A DNA stretch of 64,000 nt from Billgrantia gudaonensis. GTDB lineage: Bacteria > Pseudomonadota > Gammaproteobacteria > Pseudomonadales > Halomonadaceae. The stretch spans positions 35,014 to 99,013 of the forward strand of contig NZ_FNES01000004.1 in NCBI RefSeq assembly GCF_900100195.1, in the 5' to 3' direction. The notes under the pieces are model-generated. The model ran no database searches, was not told the DNA's origin, and was given only the letters and a program-made list of their open reading frames with translations. Position numbers and translations under genes: made by a program. Positions 1 through 9,075 of the stretch are shown piece after piece. Positions within the stretch are counted from its first letter, which is position 1. Each line of letters starts with the position of its first letter.

Positions 1-706
1 CGACGCCCACATTGAAGCCGCCGAGCCATCCCGCATGGCCATCCACCACCAGCACCTTGCGGTGGTTGCGAAAATTGAGTTGAAAACGGTGCTTGAAGCC
101 GCGGGAAGACCGGAACGGGCTGACCTGGATGCCCGCGTCGGCCAGCTCGCGCAAGTAGCCCTCGGGCAGTTTTCGGCTACCGATCTCGTCGTACAGGAAG
201 TAGACGCGTACCCCGCGCTCGGCGCTGTGAATCAAGCGATCCTTGAGTTCGCGTCCCAGCGCGTCGCTACGCACGATGAAAAACTGTACCAGCAGGTACT
301 CCTGCGCCGCCTCGATACCGGCGAACAGGCTATCGAAGGTGACTTGGCCATCGATGAGCAGCTCGGCACGATTGCCACTCGTCAACGGCATCATGGCCAG
401 CTGTTCCACGGTGCGCGAATTCGGGTCTCGGGGGTCGGCCAGATAGGGGTCGACCCTCCCTCGATAGCGGGCCAGCACGCGGCGCAGTACGGAATCGCGC
501 TCGCCCCGTGCCGAGACATAGCCGTAGAATCGGGGGCGCCCGAAGAACCAGTAGGCCGGTACTGCCAGGTAGGGGAAGGTCACCAGCGAAACGATCCAGG
601 CAATGGCCCCCTGAGACGTCCGGCTGGACATCAGAGCCATCACGGCGGAGACGATACCCAGCAGGTAGGTCACCAGGATCGCCAGGCCAAGCAGCCAGGA
701 GGTCAT
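1..706 (-). CDS. cls: Cardiolipin synthase, N-terminal part (runs off the window)
   Basis: This reading frame is open from an ATG at 706 to the window edge (235 codons), so only the N-terminal part is visible. Two hydrophobic segments lie at about residues 3-25 and 34-55, giving the membrane-anchored start typical of bacterial cardiolipin synthases. The first phospholipase D motif, HxKx4D, is seen as H215, K217 and D222 in HRKVLVVDG, followed by GGFN. The family joins two phosphatidylglycerol molecules into cardiolipin at the inner membrane; the second HKD motif must lie beyond the window. A purine-rich AGGGAGAG site precedes the ATG. The family call is strong; which Cls paralogue it is cannot be told. 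Confidence 0.88.
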   Translation of the reverse strand, partial: MTSWLLGLAILVTYLLGIVSAVMALMSSRTSQGAIAWIVSLVTFPYLAVPAYWFFGRPRFYGYVSARGERDSVLRRVLARYRGRVDPYLADPRDPNSRTVEQLAMMPLTSGNRAELLIDGQVTFDSLFAGIEAAQEYLLVQFFIVRSDALGRELKDRLIHSAERGVRVYFLYDEIGSRKLPEGYLRELADAGIQVSPFRSSRGFKHRFQLNFRNHRKVLVVDGHAGWLGGFNVGV

Positions 707-752
707 GCGCTCTCCCTGAAAGACAGTGATCCGCAGCATACCCAAACGGCAA

Positions 753-776
753 CGGCCCCGCCAGATGACGGGGCCG
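753..776 (-). terminator. Hairpin downstream of fumarase
   Basis: A perfect 8-bp inverted repeat (cggccccg / cggggccg, 8-nt loop) lies 41 bp past the fumarase stop and before the cls start. It has no strong T-run, so it is a possible but weak intrinsic terminator. Confidence 0.45.
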
Positions 777-816
777 CGAGGTCATCGCTGCGGGCAACGC
801 CACGAACACGACGCAA

Positions 817-2322
817 TCAGGCGCGTTCGGCGATGATCTCCTTCCATTTTGCCGGGCCTGTCTGGTGTACCGAGGTACCCTCACTGTCCACCGCTACGGT
901 AACCGGCATGTCTTCTACCTCGAATTCGTAGATGGCTTCCATGCCCAGGTCTTCGAACCCGACCACCCTTGCCTTCTTGATCGCCTGAGCGACCAGGTAA
1001 GCCGAACCGCCCACTGCCATCAGGTAGACCGCGCGGTTGTCGCGAATCGCTTCGATGGCCGCCTCGCCACGCTCGGCCTTGCCGACCATGCCCAGCAGAC
1101 CGGTCTCCTCGAGCATGGTACGGGTGAACTTGTCCATGCGAGTCGCCGTGGTCGGACCGGCCGGGCCGACCACCTCGTCGCCCACCGGGTCCACAGGGCC
1201 CACGTAGTAGATGAAGCGCCCCTTGAGATCCACCGGTAACGGCTCGCCCTTGGCGATCATGTCGACCATGCGCTTGTGAGCCGCATCGCGGCCGGTGAGC
1301 AGCTTGCCGTTGAGCAGCAGGGTGTCGCCGGGCTGCCAGGTCTGCACGTCTTCCGGGGTCACGCTATCCAGGTCGACGCGCTTTACGTCGTCGCCCATCT
1401 CGCGAGTGATCTCCGGCCAGTCCTCCAGCTTGGGCGCCGGCAGTGCGGCGGGGCCACTGCCGTCCAGGGTGAAGTGAGCATGGCGAGTAGCAGCACAATT
1501 GGGGATGATCGCCACCGGCTTGTTGGCGGCGTGGGTCGGATAGTCCTTGACCTTGATGTCGAGTACCGTGGTCAGCCCACCCAACCCTTGAGCGCCGATG
1601 CCGCTCTTGTTGACCTTGTCGTAGAGTTCCAGGCGCAGCTCTTCGGCCCGATTGGACGGCCCGCGGGCCTGGAGTTCCTGGATGTCGATGGGATCGAGCA
1701 GCGACTCCTTGGCGAGTTCCATGGCCTTCTCGGCGGTACCGCCGATGCCGATGCCCAGCATCCCGGGCGGACACCAGCCGGCCCCCATCTTGGGCAGCTG
1801 TTCCATGACCCAGTCGACCACGCTGTCGGAGGGGTTGAGCATGGCGAACTTGGACTTAGCCTCGCTGCCGCCCCCCTTGGCGGCGACGTGTACTTCGACG
1901 CTGTCGCCGGGCACCAGCTTGTGGTGAATCACCGCCGGGGTATTGTCGCGGGTGTTGGTCCGCTTGCCGTCCGGATCGGCCAGCACCGAGGCGCGCAACA
2001 CGTTGTCGGGCAGCTTGTAGGCACGCCTGACCCCTTCGTTGATCATGTCGTCGAGGCTCATGTCCCCTTCGAAGCGTACGTTCATGCCGACGTGAACGAA
2101 GACGGTGACGATGCCGGTGTCCTGGCAGATCGGCCGATGGCCGGTGGCGCACATGCGCGAGTTGATCAGGATCTGGGCGATGGCGTCCCTGGCCGCCGGG
2201 TTCTCCTCACGGTCGTAGGCTGCCGCCATGGCGTCGATGAAGTCTTTGGGATGGTAGTAGGAGATGTATTGCAGGGCATCGGCGACGCTGTCGATCAGGT
2301 CGTCCTGGCGGATCACGGTCAT
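817..2322 (-). CDS. Class I fumarate hydratase (iron-sulfur, FumA/FumB type)
   Basis: 501 aa. Catalyses reversible hydration of fumarate to malate in the TCA cycle, using an oxygen-sensitive [4Fe-4S] cluster. The protein has the two-part layout of the family: an alpha domain (about 11-285) with the CATGHRPICQDTG block (C58, C66) and GAGWCPPGM, then a beta domain (about 290-495) with GRDAAHKR and the proline-rich GPTTATRMDKF. A longer open frame reaches 2352, but the ATG at 2322 is preferred because AAGGAG lies about 10 nt upstream and MTVIRQDDL is the normal family N-terminus. It is monocistronic between cls and uvrB. Family assignment is secure. Confidence 0.95.
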   Translation of the reverse strand: MTVIRQDDLIDSVADALQYISYYHPKDFIDAMAAAYDREENPAARDAIAQILINSRMCATGHRPICQDTGIVTVFVHVGMNVRFEGDMSLDDMINEGVRRAYKLPDNVLRASVLADPDGKRTNTRDNTPAVIHHKLVPGDSVEVHVAAKGGGSEAKSKFAMLNPSDSVVDWVMEQLPKMGAGWCPPGMLGIGIGGTAEKAMELAKESLLDPIDIQELQARGPSNRAEELRLELYDKVNKSGIGAQGLGGLTTVLDIKVKDYPTHAANKPVAIIPNCAATRHAHFTLDGSGPAALPAPKLEDWPEITREMGDDVKRVDLDSVTPEDVQTWQPGDTLLLNGKLLTGRDAAHKRMVDMIAKGEPLPVDLKGRFIYYVGPVDPVGDEVVGPAGPTTATRMDKFTRTMLEETGLLGMVGKAERGEAAIEAIRDNRAVYLMAVGGSAYLVAQAIKKARVVGFEDLGMEAIYEFEVEDMPVTVAVDSEGTSVHQTGPAKWKEIIAERA

Positions 2323-2405
2323 TGGCAAGGAACTCCTTGGCATTCTCGGCATGCCCGCTCTCGAAGCGGCATCGTGGCCAGCGCGGCGGGCTCGAACGAA
2401 GGCGG

Positions 2406-2432
2406 ATTATAGCGCACCGGCCGCCCTGTCGG
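2406..2432 (-). promoter_or_regulatory. Probable sigma70 promoter of the fumarase gene
   Basis: On the minus strand a perfect -10 TATAAT occupies 2411-2406, with CCGACA at 2432-2427 as a 4/6 match to the -35 and a short 15-bp spacer. Transcription would start near 2399, about 77 nt before the fumarase ATG. Confidence 0.5.
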
Positions 2433-2565
2433 CAGAGCCTTTCCACCAATGAACGTGAACCTGGCTTGGGCGAGAAGGAAGATAACGGTATAAAACACAG
2501 ACTGGGTAGGCAGTCAGGCGCAGGGTGCCGGCAACGCGTCTGCTCTCGGATCCCCTCGGGTACCG

Positions 2566-4593
2566 TCAGACGGCTCCCAGGGTGAGCTGGCGCTCCTTGA
2601 GCTCATGCAGCCGATCGCGCAGTCGCGCCGCCTCTTCGAACTCCAGGTTCTGAGCGGCCTCGTGCATGGCGTCCTCGACCCGGGTGAGCTCGCGAACGAG
2701 CTCCGTCGGCGAAAGATCGCTGGGGTCGTACACTGCCGCCCCCTCGGCCACTTTTCGCTCGCTCTTGCGCCCCTTGCCCTTGCGCCCCGGTGCCTGGCCG
2801 GCCTCCATGATGTCGGCCACCGAACGCGTCACGGTGGTCGGCGTGATGCCATGCTCCTCATTGTGGGCCATCTGCTTGGTCCGGCGCCGTTCGGTCTCGT
2901 CCATGGCGCGGCGCATGGAGTCGGTGGTGCGGTCGCCGTAGAGAATCGCCTTGCCATGAGCGTTGCGCGCAGCGCGGCCGATGGTCTGGATCAGCGAGCG
3001 TTCGTTGCGCAGGAAACCCTCCTTGTCGGCATCCAGGATCGCCACCAGCGAGACCTCGGGAATGTCGAGCCCCTCGCGCAGCAGGTTGATGCCCACCAGA
3101 ACGTCGAACTGACCGAGACGCAGGTCGCGAATGATCTCCACCCGCTCGACGGTATCGATGTCGGAGTGCAGATAGCGCACTCGCACGTCATGTTCGTCGA
3201 GATACTCGGTGAGATCCTCGGCCATGCGCTTGGTGAGCGTGGTCACCAGCACCCGTTCGCCCACTTCGGCACGCAGGCGAATCTCGGAAAGCAGGTCGTC
3301 GACCTGAGTCGACGCCGGCCGCACCTCCAGCTCCGGGTCGAGCAGGCCGGTGGGGCGCACCACCTGTTCCACCCGCTGCCCTTCGTGCTCTGCCTCGTAA
3401 GGGCCAGGGGTCGCCGAGACGAAGATCGTCTGCGGGCAGATGCGCTCCCACTCCTCGAAGGTCATGGGGCGATTGTCCAACGCCGAGGGCAGACGGAAAC
3501 CGTACTCGACGAGCGTTTCCTTGCGCGAGCGGTCGCCCTTGTACATGCCGCCCACCTGGGGAACGCTGACGTGGGATTCGTCGATGAACAGCAGCGCATC
3601 GTCGGGCAGATAGTCGAAGAAGGTGGGCGGCGGCTCGCCGGGATTGCGTCCCGAGAGATAGCGCGAGTAATTCTCGATGCCGTTGCAGTAGCCCAGCTCC
3701 AGCATCATTTCGATGTCGTAGAGGGTGCGCTGCTCCAGGCGCTGCGCCTCCACCAGCCGCTCGTGCTTTCTGAGCCATTCCAGGCGTTCGACCAGCTCCG
3801 CCTTGATCGAGTCGATGGCTCCCAGAATGGTCTCTCGCGGCGTGACGTAGTGCGACTTGGGGTAGATGGTCATGCGCGGTACCTGGCCACGCACCTCACC
3901 GGTGAGCGGGTCGAAGAGGCGGATCGAATCGATTTCGTCATCGAACAGCTCGACGCGGATCGCCTCGTCCTCGGCGTCGGCGGGAAAGATGTCGATGACA
4001 TCGCCACGCACCCGATAAGTGCCGCGCTTGAAGTCCATGTCGTTGCGCGTGTACTGCAGTTCCGCCAGGCGGCGCAGAAAGGTGCGCTGGTCGATCAGCT
4101 CGCCGCGGGTGAAATGCAGGCGCATCTTCAGATACTGGTCGGGATCGCCAAGACCGTAGATCGCCGACACGGAAACCACGATCAGCGCATCGCGGCGCTC
4201 GAGCAGCGCCTTGGTCGCAGAGAGGCGCATCTGCTCGATGTGGTCGTTGATCGAGGCGTCCTTCTCGATGAAGGTGTCCGATGAAGGCACGTACGCCTCG
4301 GGCTGGTAGTAGTCGTAATAAGAGACGAAGTACTCTATGGCGTTGTCGGGAAAGAAGGCCTTGAATTCGCCATATAGCTGCGCCGCCAGCGTCTTGTTTG
4401 GGGCCATGACGATGGTCGGACGCTGCAACCGCTCCACCACGTTGGCCATGGTGAACGTCTTCCCGGAGCCGGTGACGCCGAGTAGAGTCTGGTGAGCCAG
4501 CCCCGCCTCGAGTCCCGCCACCAGTCCATCGATGGCCGAGGGCTGATCACCGGCGGGCTGGAATTTCGACTCGAGGCGAAAGGACTTGCTCAT
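2566..4593 (-). CDS. uvrB: UvrABC excision nuclease subunit B
   Basis: 675 aa, normal length for UvrB. It is the damage-verifying helicase of nucleotide excision repair, loaded by UvrA and recruiting UvrC. Walker A GVTGSGKT is at residues 39-46, followed by the beta-hairpin region with [16 protein letters not shown] that inserts into damaged DNA. Helicase motifs include LLFIDESHV, and the C-terminal UVR coiled-coil domain that contacts UvrC is visible ([14 protein letters not shown]). It starts with [11 protein letters not shown] at 4593. The OsmC gene ends 6 bp upstream on the same strand, so read-through from that pair is possible. Confidence 0.98.
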   Translation of the reverse strand: MSKSFRLESKFQPAGDQPSAIDGLVAGLEAGLAHQTLLGVTGSGKTFTMANVVERLQRPTIVMAPNKTLAAQLYGEFKAFFPDNAIEYFVSYYDYYQPEAYVPSSDTFIEKDASINDHIEQMRLSATKALLERRDALIVVSVSAIYGLGDPDQYLKMRLHFTRGELIDQRTFLRRLAELQYTRNDMDFKRGTYRVRGDVIDIFPADAEDEAIRVELFDDEIDSIRLFDPLTGEVRGQVPRMTIYPKSHYVTPRETILGAIDSIKAELVERLEWLRKHERLVEAQRLEQRTLYDIEMMLELGYCNGIENYSRYLSGRNPGEPPPTFFDYLPDDALLFIDESHVSVPQVGGMYKGDRSRKETLVEYGFRLPSALDNRPMTFEEWERICPQTIFVSATPGPYEAEHEGQRVEQVVRPTGLLDPELEVRPASTQVDDLLSEIRLRAEVGERVLVTTLTKRMAEDLTEYLDEHDVRVRYLHSDIDTVERVEIIRDLRLGQFDVLVGINLLREGLDIPEVSLVAILDADKEGFLRNERSLIQTIGRAARNAHGKAILYGDRTTDSMRRAMDETERRRTKQMAHNEEHGITPTTVTRSVADIMEAGQAPGRKGKGRKSERKVAEGAAVYDPSDLSPTELVRELTRVEDAMHEAAQNLEFEEAARLRDRLHELKERQLTLGAV

Positions 4594-4599
4594 GGTGTG

Positions 4600-5043
4600 T
4601 CAGGCCTCGGTGGCAGTGCGAGTGGTGACCTCGACGGTGGCGCTGGTCATCAGACGATGGATCGGGCACTTGTGGCTGATCTCCTCCAGCCGGGCCAGCT
4701 GCTCCGGGTCATCGATGCCGTAGAAGGACATCACCACTTCGAGTCGATAGAGGCCCTTGCGTTCCTCGCTGTCGTCACGGTTGACCGTAACGCTGATGCC
4801 CTCGAGCGGCCACTGCTTGCGCCGGGCATACATCTGTGCGGTGATCGCCTTGCAGGCACCCAGCGACAGATCGAAATAATCGTGGGGGTCAGGCGCCGAC
4901 CCTTCACCGCCATAAGCCTCGGGTACGTCGACATAGATCTCGTCGAAGCCGTCGAGTTCGACGCGCTGACGAAAGACGTGGTTGCGCTCGCTGGTGACTG
5001 CAATGCTCTTTTTCATGCGGGTCTCGGCTGGCTCATTCGACAT
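4600..5043 (-). CDS. OsmC/Ohr-family peroxide-reducing protein
   Basis: 147 aa. OsmC/Ohr proteins are cytoplasmic thiol peroxidases for organic hydroperoxides. The two reactive cysteines are present: C64 in SLGACKAIT and C126 in SHKCPIHRL. The spacing and the GGEGSAPDPHDY block fit the YhfA/OsmC-like branch rather than classic Ohr. The ATG at 5043 overlaps the end of the upstream small HMA-like gene by 11 bp, suggesting translational coupling. An alternative ATG at 5016 (MKKSIAV) would give a 138-aa protein closer to many family members, so the true start is uncertain. The physiological substrate cannot be read from sequence. Confidence 0.85.
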   Translation of the reverse strand: MSNEPAETRMKKSIAVTSERNHVFRQRVELDGFDEIYVDVPEAYGGEGSAPDPHDYFDLSLGACKAITAQMYARRKQWPLEGISVTVNRDDSEERKGLYRLEVVMSFYGIDDPEQLARLEEISHKCPIHRLMTSATVEVTTRTATEA

Positions 5044-5230
5044 CGATGGGCAACTTGAGGGCGTGCACCGCCCGAATCAAGGCCTGACGCGTCACCCGCC
5101 CCTCGACCTCGGCGCCATGCCGTCCCACCTCGACGCTCTCGACGCCATCGAGCATCATCAGTGCCGTGGTGATGCGATTGACCTGAGCGGCGTTCTCGAC
5201 GCCCTTGAAGTGAAGCGACTGGTGTGACAT
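5033..5230 (-). CDS. Small HMA-like protein without the metal-binding CxxC
   Basis: 65 aa from an ATG at 5230 preceded by GGAG at suitable distance; a longer frame to 5278 has no such site. The length and pattern (SLHFKGVENAAQVNRI, then MLDGVESVEVGRHGAEVEG) resemble the beta-alpha-beta-beta-alpha-beta heavy-metal-associated fold of CopZ-like chaperones, but the CxxC motif is absent and there is no cysteine at all. Metal transport is therefore unlikely. It overlaps the start of the OsmC gene, so the two are probably made together. Role unknown. Confidence 0.6.
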   Translation of the reverse strand: MSHQSLHFKGVENAAQVNRITTALMMLDGVESVEVGRHGAEVEGRVTRQALIRAVHALKLPIDVE

Positions 5231-5392
5231 GGCCAGACTCCGCGATGCCCGTATTGCGTGAAGAAAACAGTCTAGCATGCCCGTTTCTCGTCAGGCAGTC
5301 GCTTGCATTGGCCGCCGACCGCCCGCATATCAGAATGATTGAGGTTGCACCTCGCAACTGGCGTATTCCGAACCGATGACGGGAGCCGACGC

Positions 5393-6430
5393 ATGAGCGA
5401 CTGGATAGAAACCCTCGACGGTCGTCGTACCGGCGAGGACCGAGTGACATTCGACCACCCCGACCCGGCCCGGCAGGCCCTGGACGCCAGCGTGGTGACT
5501 CCCCTCGCCCATCTGGGCGTGCTCGACGTGTACGGCGCCGATGCCGAACGGTTCCTGCAAGGCCAGACCAGCGCCCAGCTCAGCCTGGCCGACGGCCACT
5601 ACGCCCCCCTCACCTGCTTCTGCACGCCCAAGGGGCGCATGCTGGCCAATGCCCAGTTGCTGCGCATCGCCGAGGGACACTATCGGCTGCTGCTGCACCG
5701 TGGCCTGGTCGCTCCCCTTGCCAAGCACCTCGACAAATTCGCCGCCTTCTACAAGGCCGAACTCGAACCTCGCCACGACCTGGCGTTGATCGGCCTGATC
5801 GGCGTGGAAGCACGAGCACTGGCCGAGGTGCACTTCGATGTCGTCCCGCCGTCGCTATGGCACCAGGCCGGCAACGAGCAACTGCAGGTGGTAACGCACC
5901 CTGGGCCCCGGCCTCGCATTCTGGCTTGCTTGCCCGAGGAACGGGCCGTCGAGATCGTACGGCAGCTGACGGCCCAAGCCACTCTGGTAGGCAACGCCGC
6001 CTGGTGTCTGCACGACATCCAGTCCGGGCTCTATTGGCTGACGCCGCACCATCAGGACGCCCTGCTGCCGCAGATGATCAACTGGGAAGCGCTGGGCGGC
6101 ATCAGCTTCAAGAAGGGCTGCTATACCGGCCAGGAAGTCGTGGCGCGTGCCCACTTCCGTGGCCAGGTGAAGAAGCGGCTGTACCGCGCCCAGCTGGAGG
6201 GCGATCGCCTGCCCGAACCCGGCGCGGCGGTGAGAGATGCCAACGACAAGGCCCAGGGCGAAGTGCTCGCCGCCGAACTCGACGCCTATGGCCAAGCGGA
6301 GATTCTCGCCGTGCTCAGCACCAAGGAGGAGATCGGTCCGCTCAGCGTCGACGGCCAGGCACTCAAGCTGCTGAAGCTGCCCTACCCCGTCGAGCGGTTG
6401 GATCCAGAGGCCTTGGCAGAGCAGCTCTGA
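5393..6430 (+). CDS. ygfZ: YgfZ/GcvT-domain folate-binding protein for Fe-S enzyme upkeep
   Basis: 345 aa. YgfZ proteins bind folate through a GcvT-like fold and support assembly or repair of some [4Fe-4S] enzymes. The signature K-G-C-Y-x-G-Q-E is present as KKGCYTGQE with C243, in the C-terminal half. The ATG at 5393 has GGGAG eight bases upstream; the open frame reaches back to 5339 without a better site. It diverges from the HMA-like/OsmC pair across about 160 bp. Confident family call. Confidence 0.92.
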   Translation: MSDWIETLDGRRTGEDRVTFDHPDPARQALDASVVTPLAHLGVLDVYGADAERFLQGQTSAQLSLADGHYAPLTCFCTPKGRMLANAQLLRIAEGHYRLLLHRGLVAPLAKHLDKFAAFYKAELEPRHDLALIGLIGVEARALAEVHFDVVPPSLWHQAGNEQLQVVTHPGPRPRILACLPEERAVEIVRQLTAQATLVGNAAWCLHDIQSGLYWLTPHHQDALLPQMINWEALGGISFKKGCYTGQEVVARAHFRGQVKKRLYRAQLEGDRLPEPGAAVRDANDKAQGEVLAAELDAYGQAEILAVLSTKEEIGPLSVDGQALKLLKLPYPVERLDPEALAEQL

Positions 6431-6457
6431 TGGCAGCGGCTGACGCGAGAAGGTGGT

Positions 6458-7219
6458 TCACGTCAGCCTGAACGAACGCCGTGCCGTAGCGCTACTCTCC
6501 TCAGCCACCTGCGCTTCGCCCTGCCCGCGCAGCGCTGCGACCGCCCGGCACACCTCGGTGAGACGGGCCGGCTCGTTGCGCTCACCCCGGTGGCCGGCGA
6601 GCGGCATGTCGGGGCTGTCGGTCTCGAGCACGTAGCCATCGTCAGGCAGGCTCGCCACGGCGCGGTGCAGGCGCTTGGCTCGTGCATGGGTCAGTGCGCC
6701 GCCCAACCCCAGTACGAAACCCAGGTCGAGGAACTGGCGCGCCTGCTCGGGAGATCCTGCGAAAGCGTGGATCAACCCGCCCGCCGGCAAGTCGAGCTGG
6801 CGCAGCCGCTTGGCCACCTGGTCGTTGGCCCGCACGCAGTGGATCACCACGGGCAGATCGCGCGCCTTGGCAATGCGCAGCTGAGCATCGAAGAGAATCC
6901 ACTGGGCATCCCAGCTGTCCGCGAAGCGCGCGTCGATGCCGCACTCGCCGACTGCAACCACCTCCGCATGCTCATCCAGGGCACGTTCCAGCGCCACGAG
7001 ATCCCCGTCACGGTGCTCGTCCACGAAATAGGGATGCAATCCCAGACAGACGCTGACATCGCTCCGCTCGCCCAGCGCCAGCACGTTCGCCCAGCGCTTG
7101 CACGTCGTGCCCGGCACCACGAAGTGGCCGACGCCCGCCGCCCTGGCCCGCTCGATCACTGCCTTGCGGTCGGCGTCGAAATCGGGGAGATCCAGATGGC
7201 AGTGGGCGTCGATGAGCAT
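6458..7219 (-). CDS. TatD-family metal-dependent hydrolase (YjjV-like)
   Basis: 253 aa, a TIM-barrel metallohydrolase of the amidohydrolase superfamily. Metal ligands are visible in order: H6 and H8 in DAHCHLDLP, the glutamate of GECGID, histidines of VIHCVRAND and IHAFAGS, and the aspartate of ETDSPDMPL. TatD relatives act as 3'-5' exonucleases or deoxyribonucleases. The RGERNEP loop matches the YjjV/TatD branch. It converges with ygfZ 27 bp away, so no shared operon is implied. The family is certain; the substrate is not. Confidence 0.92.
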   Translation of the reverse strand: MLIDAHCHLDLPDFDADRKAVIERARAAGVGHFVVPGTTCKRWANVLALGERSDVSVCLGLHPYFVDEHRDGDLVALERALDEHAEVVAVGECGIDARFADSWDAQWILFDAQLRIAKARDLPVVIHCVRANDQVAKRLRQLDLPAGGLIHAFAGSPEQARQFLDLGFVLGLGGALTHARAKRLHRAVASLPDDGYVLETDSPDMPLAGHRGERNEPARLTEVCRAVAALRGQGEAQVAEESSATARRSFRLT

Positions 7220-7223
7220 GGGC

Positions 7224-7259
7224 GGCTTCGGGCTTCGGGCTTCGGGCTTCGGGCTTCGG
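7224..7259. repeat. Short tandem repeat, heptamer cttcggg
   Basis: The heptamer cttcggg is repeated four times in a row from 7226, plus a fifth partial copy, just upstream of the TatD-family start. The repeat lies outside the coding region. Confidence 0.8.
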
Positions 7260-7328
7260 CAGTAGGATGCACCGTCGGTGACATCTTGCGACTTCCAGCT
7301 CGTCGCCCTCGGCTCACGGCTCGTGGCT

Positions 7329-7343
7329 CCGGGCGAAGCCCGG
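7329..7343 (-). terminator. Hairpin after prfC
   Basis: A perfect 6-bp stem (ccgggc / gcccgg, loop gaa) begins 5 bp past the prfC stop. It lacks a T-run, so it is a candidate terminator only. Confidence 0.4.
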
Positions 7344-7347
7344 TTGG

Positions 7348-8940
7348 TCAGTGTTCACGGGTCGGCTGGAAGCGGATCTCCGGCCAGCGCTCCTGGGTCA
7401 TCTGCAGGTTGACCCGAGTCGGGGCAATGTAGGTCAGGTAGCCGCCGCCATCGATGGCAAGGTTGGTGCTCGCCTTGCGCTTGAACTCCTCGAGCTTCTT
7501 GGCGTCGTCGCAGTAGACCCAGCGCGCGGTGTGCACGTTCACGCCCTCGTAGATGCAGTCGACCTTGTACTCCTCCTTGAGGCGGTGGGCGACCACGTCG
7601 AACTGCAGCGTACCCACGGCGCCGAGGATCAGGTCGTTGTTGTCCAGCGGCATGAACACCTGGGTGGCGCCCTCCTCGGAGAGCTGCTGCAGGCCTTTCT
7701 GCAGCGCCTTCATCTTCATCGGATCCTTGAGGCGCACGCGCTTGAAAAGCTCCGGCGCGAAGTGCGGAATGCCGGTGAAGCGCATGTTCTCGCCCTGGGT
7801 GAAGGTGTCGCCGATCTGGATGGTGCCGTGATTGTGCAGGCCGATGATGTCGCCGGGCCAGGCTTCCTCCACGTGGGAGCGGTCGGAAGCCATGAAGGTC
7901 AAGGCATCGGCGATCTTGACGTCCTTGCCGATGCGCACGTGGCGCATCTTCATGTTCTTTTCGTACTTGCCCGAGCAGACGCGCAGGAAGGCGATGCGGT
8001 CGCGATGGTTGGGGTCCATGTTGGCCTGGATCTTGAACACGAAGCCGGTGAAGCGATCGTCTTCGGCCTCGACGGTACGAGCATCCGTTTCGCGGGGCTG
8101 CGGTGTCGGTGCATACTCCACGAACCCATCCATCATCTCGCGCACCCCGAAGTTGCCCATGGCGGTGCCGAAATAGACCGGCGTCAGCTCGCCGCGGCGG
8201 TAGGCTTCCAGGTCGAATTCGTGGGAAGCCCCGCGTACCAGCTCCACCTCCATGCGCAGCTCCTCGGCCTGATCCTCACCGAGCACTTCGTCGACTTCTG
8301 GGTTGTCGAGCCCCTCGATGCGCTTGTCTTCGGGAATCCGGTTGCCCTGACCCTGGGTATAGAGGTGGATCACGTCGTTGTAGAGGTGATAGACGCCCTT
8401 GAAACGACGCCCCATGCCGATGGGCCAGGTCATGGGCGAGCACTGGATGTTCAGAACCTCCTCCACCTCGTCCATCACCTCCACGGGGTCGCGCACCTCG
8501 CGGTCGAGCTTGTTGACGAAGGTGAGGATCGGCGTGGTGCGCAGACGGCAGACGTCCATCAGCTTGATGGTGCGTGCCTCGACGCCTTTGGCGCCGTCGA
8601 TCACCATCAGCGCCGAATCGACCGCCGTCAGGGTGCGGTAGGTATCCTCGGAGAAATCCTCGTGGCCAGGGGTATCGAGCAGGTTGACGATGCGCCCATT
8701 GTAGGGGAACTGCATCACCGAGGTGGTCACCGAGATCCCGCGCTCCTGCTCCATCTTCATCCAGTCTGAGGTGGCATGCCGGTCGTCGCGCTTGCTCTTC
8801 ACCGAACCGGCGAGCTGAATGGCATTGCCGAACAGCAGCATCTTCTCGGTGATGGTGGTCTTGCCCGCGTCGGGGTGCGAGATGATCGCGAAGGTGCGTC
8901 GCAGCCCGACTTCCCGGGCCAGGGTAGAGGAGTCCGCCAT
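7348..8940 (-). CDS. prfC: Peptide chain release factor 3
   Basis: 530 aa. RF3 is the GTPase that recycles RF1/RF2 from the ribosome after termination. GTP-binding motifs are clear: P-loop SHPDAGKTT near residue 20, DTPGHEDF and NKLD. The EF-G-like effector region and a full C-terminal domain follow, and the length is normal. The frame runs to 9012, but the internal ATG at 8940 ([17 protein letters not shown]) matches the family N-terminus. No strong ribosome-binding site precedes it. Neighbouring genes are functionally unrelated. Confidence 0.96.
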   Translation of the reverse strand: MADSSTLAREVGLRRTFAIISHPDAGKTTITEKMLLFGNAIQLAGSVKSKRDDRHATSDWMKMEQERGISVTTSVMQFPYNGRIVNLLDTPGHEDFSEDTYRTLTAVDSALMVIDGAKGVEARTIKLMDVCRLRTTPILTFVNKLDREVRDPVEVMDEVEEVLNIQCSPMTWPIGMGRRFKGVYHLYNDVIHLYTQGQGNRIPEDKRIEGLDNPEVDEVLGEDQAEELRMEVELVRGASHEFDLEAYRRGELTPVYFGTAMGNFGVREMMDGFVEYAPTPQPRETDARTVEAEDDRFTGFVFKIQANMDPNHRDRIAFLRVCSGKYEKNMKMRHVRIGKDVKIADALTFMASDRSHVEEAWPGDIIGLHNHGTIQIGDTFTQGENMRFTGIPHFAPELFKRVRLKDPMKMKALQKGLQQLSEEGATQVFMPLDNNDLILGAVGTLQFDVVAHRLKEEYKVDCIYEGVNVHTARWVYCDDAKKLEEFKRKASTNLAIDGGGYLTYIAPTRVNLQMTQERWPEIRFQPTREH

Positions 8941-9075
8941 GGGGTTGCGTATCGCCGTCTGTGCGGTGCCGGCGAACACCGGCACCCTGCGTGAATGGAG
9001 AAGTGGCGGCATTCTAAGCCTTCGCGAGCCGCAGTTGTAGGGCGGACTGCCTCGGCGACACCCGACGACGCACCA

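Noticed and set aside
35..931. Open frame of 298 codons on the plus strand at the window start
   Set aside because: Antisense to the partial cardiolipin synthase and fumarase; the minus frame has clear HKD motif and membrane segments.
7224..7259. CRISPR-like repeat array
   Set aside because: Units are seven bases with no spacers and no cas gene nearby; it is a simple tandem repeat.
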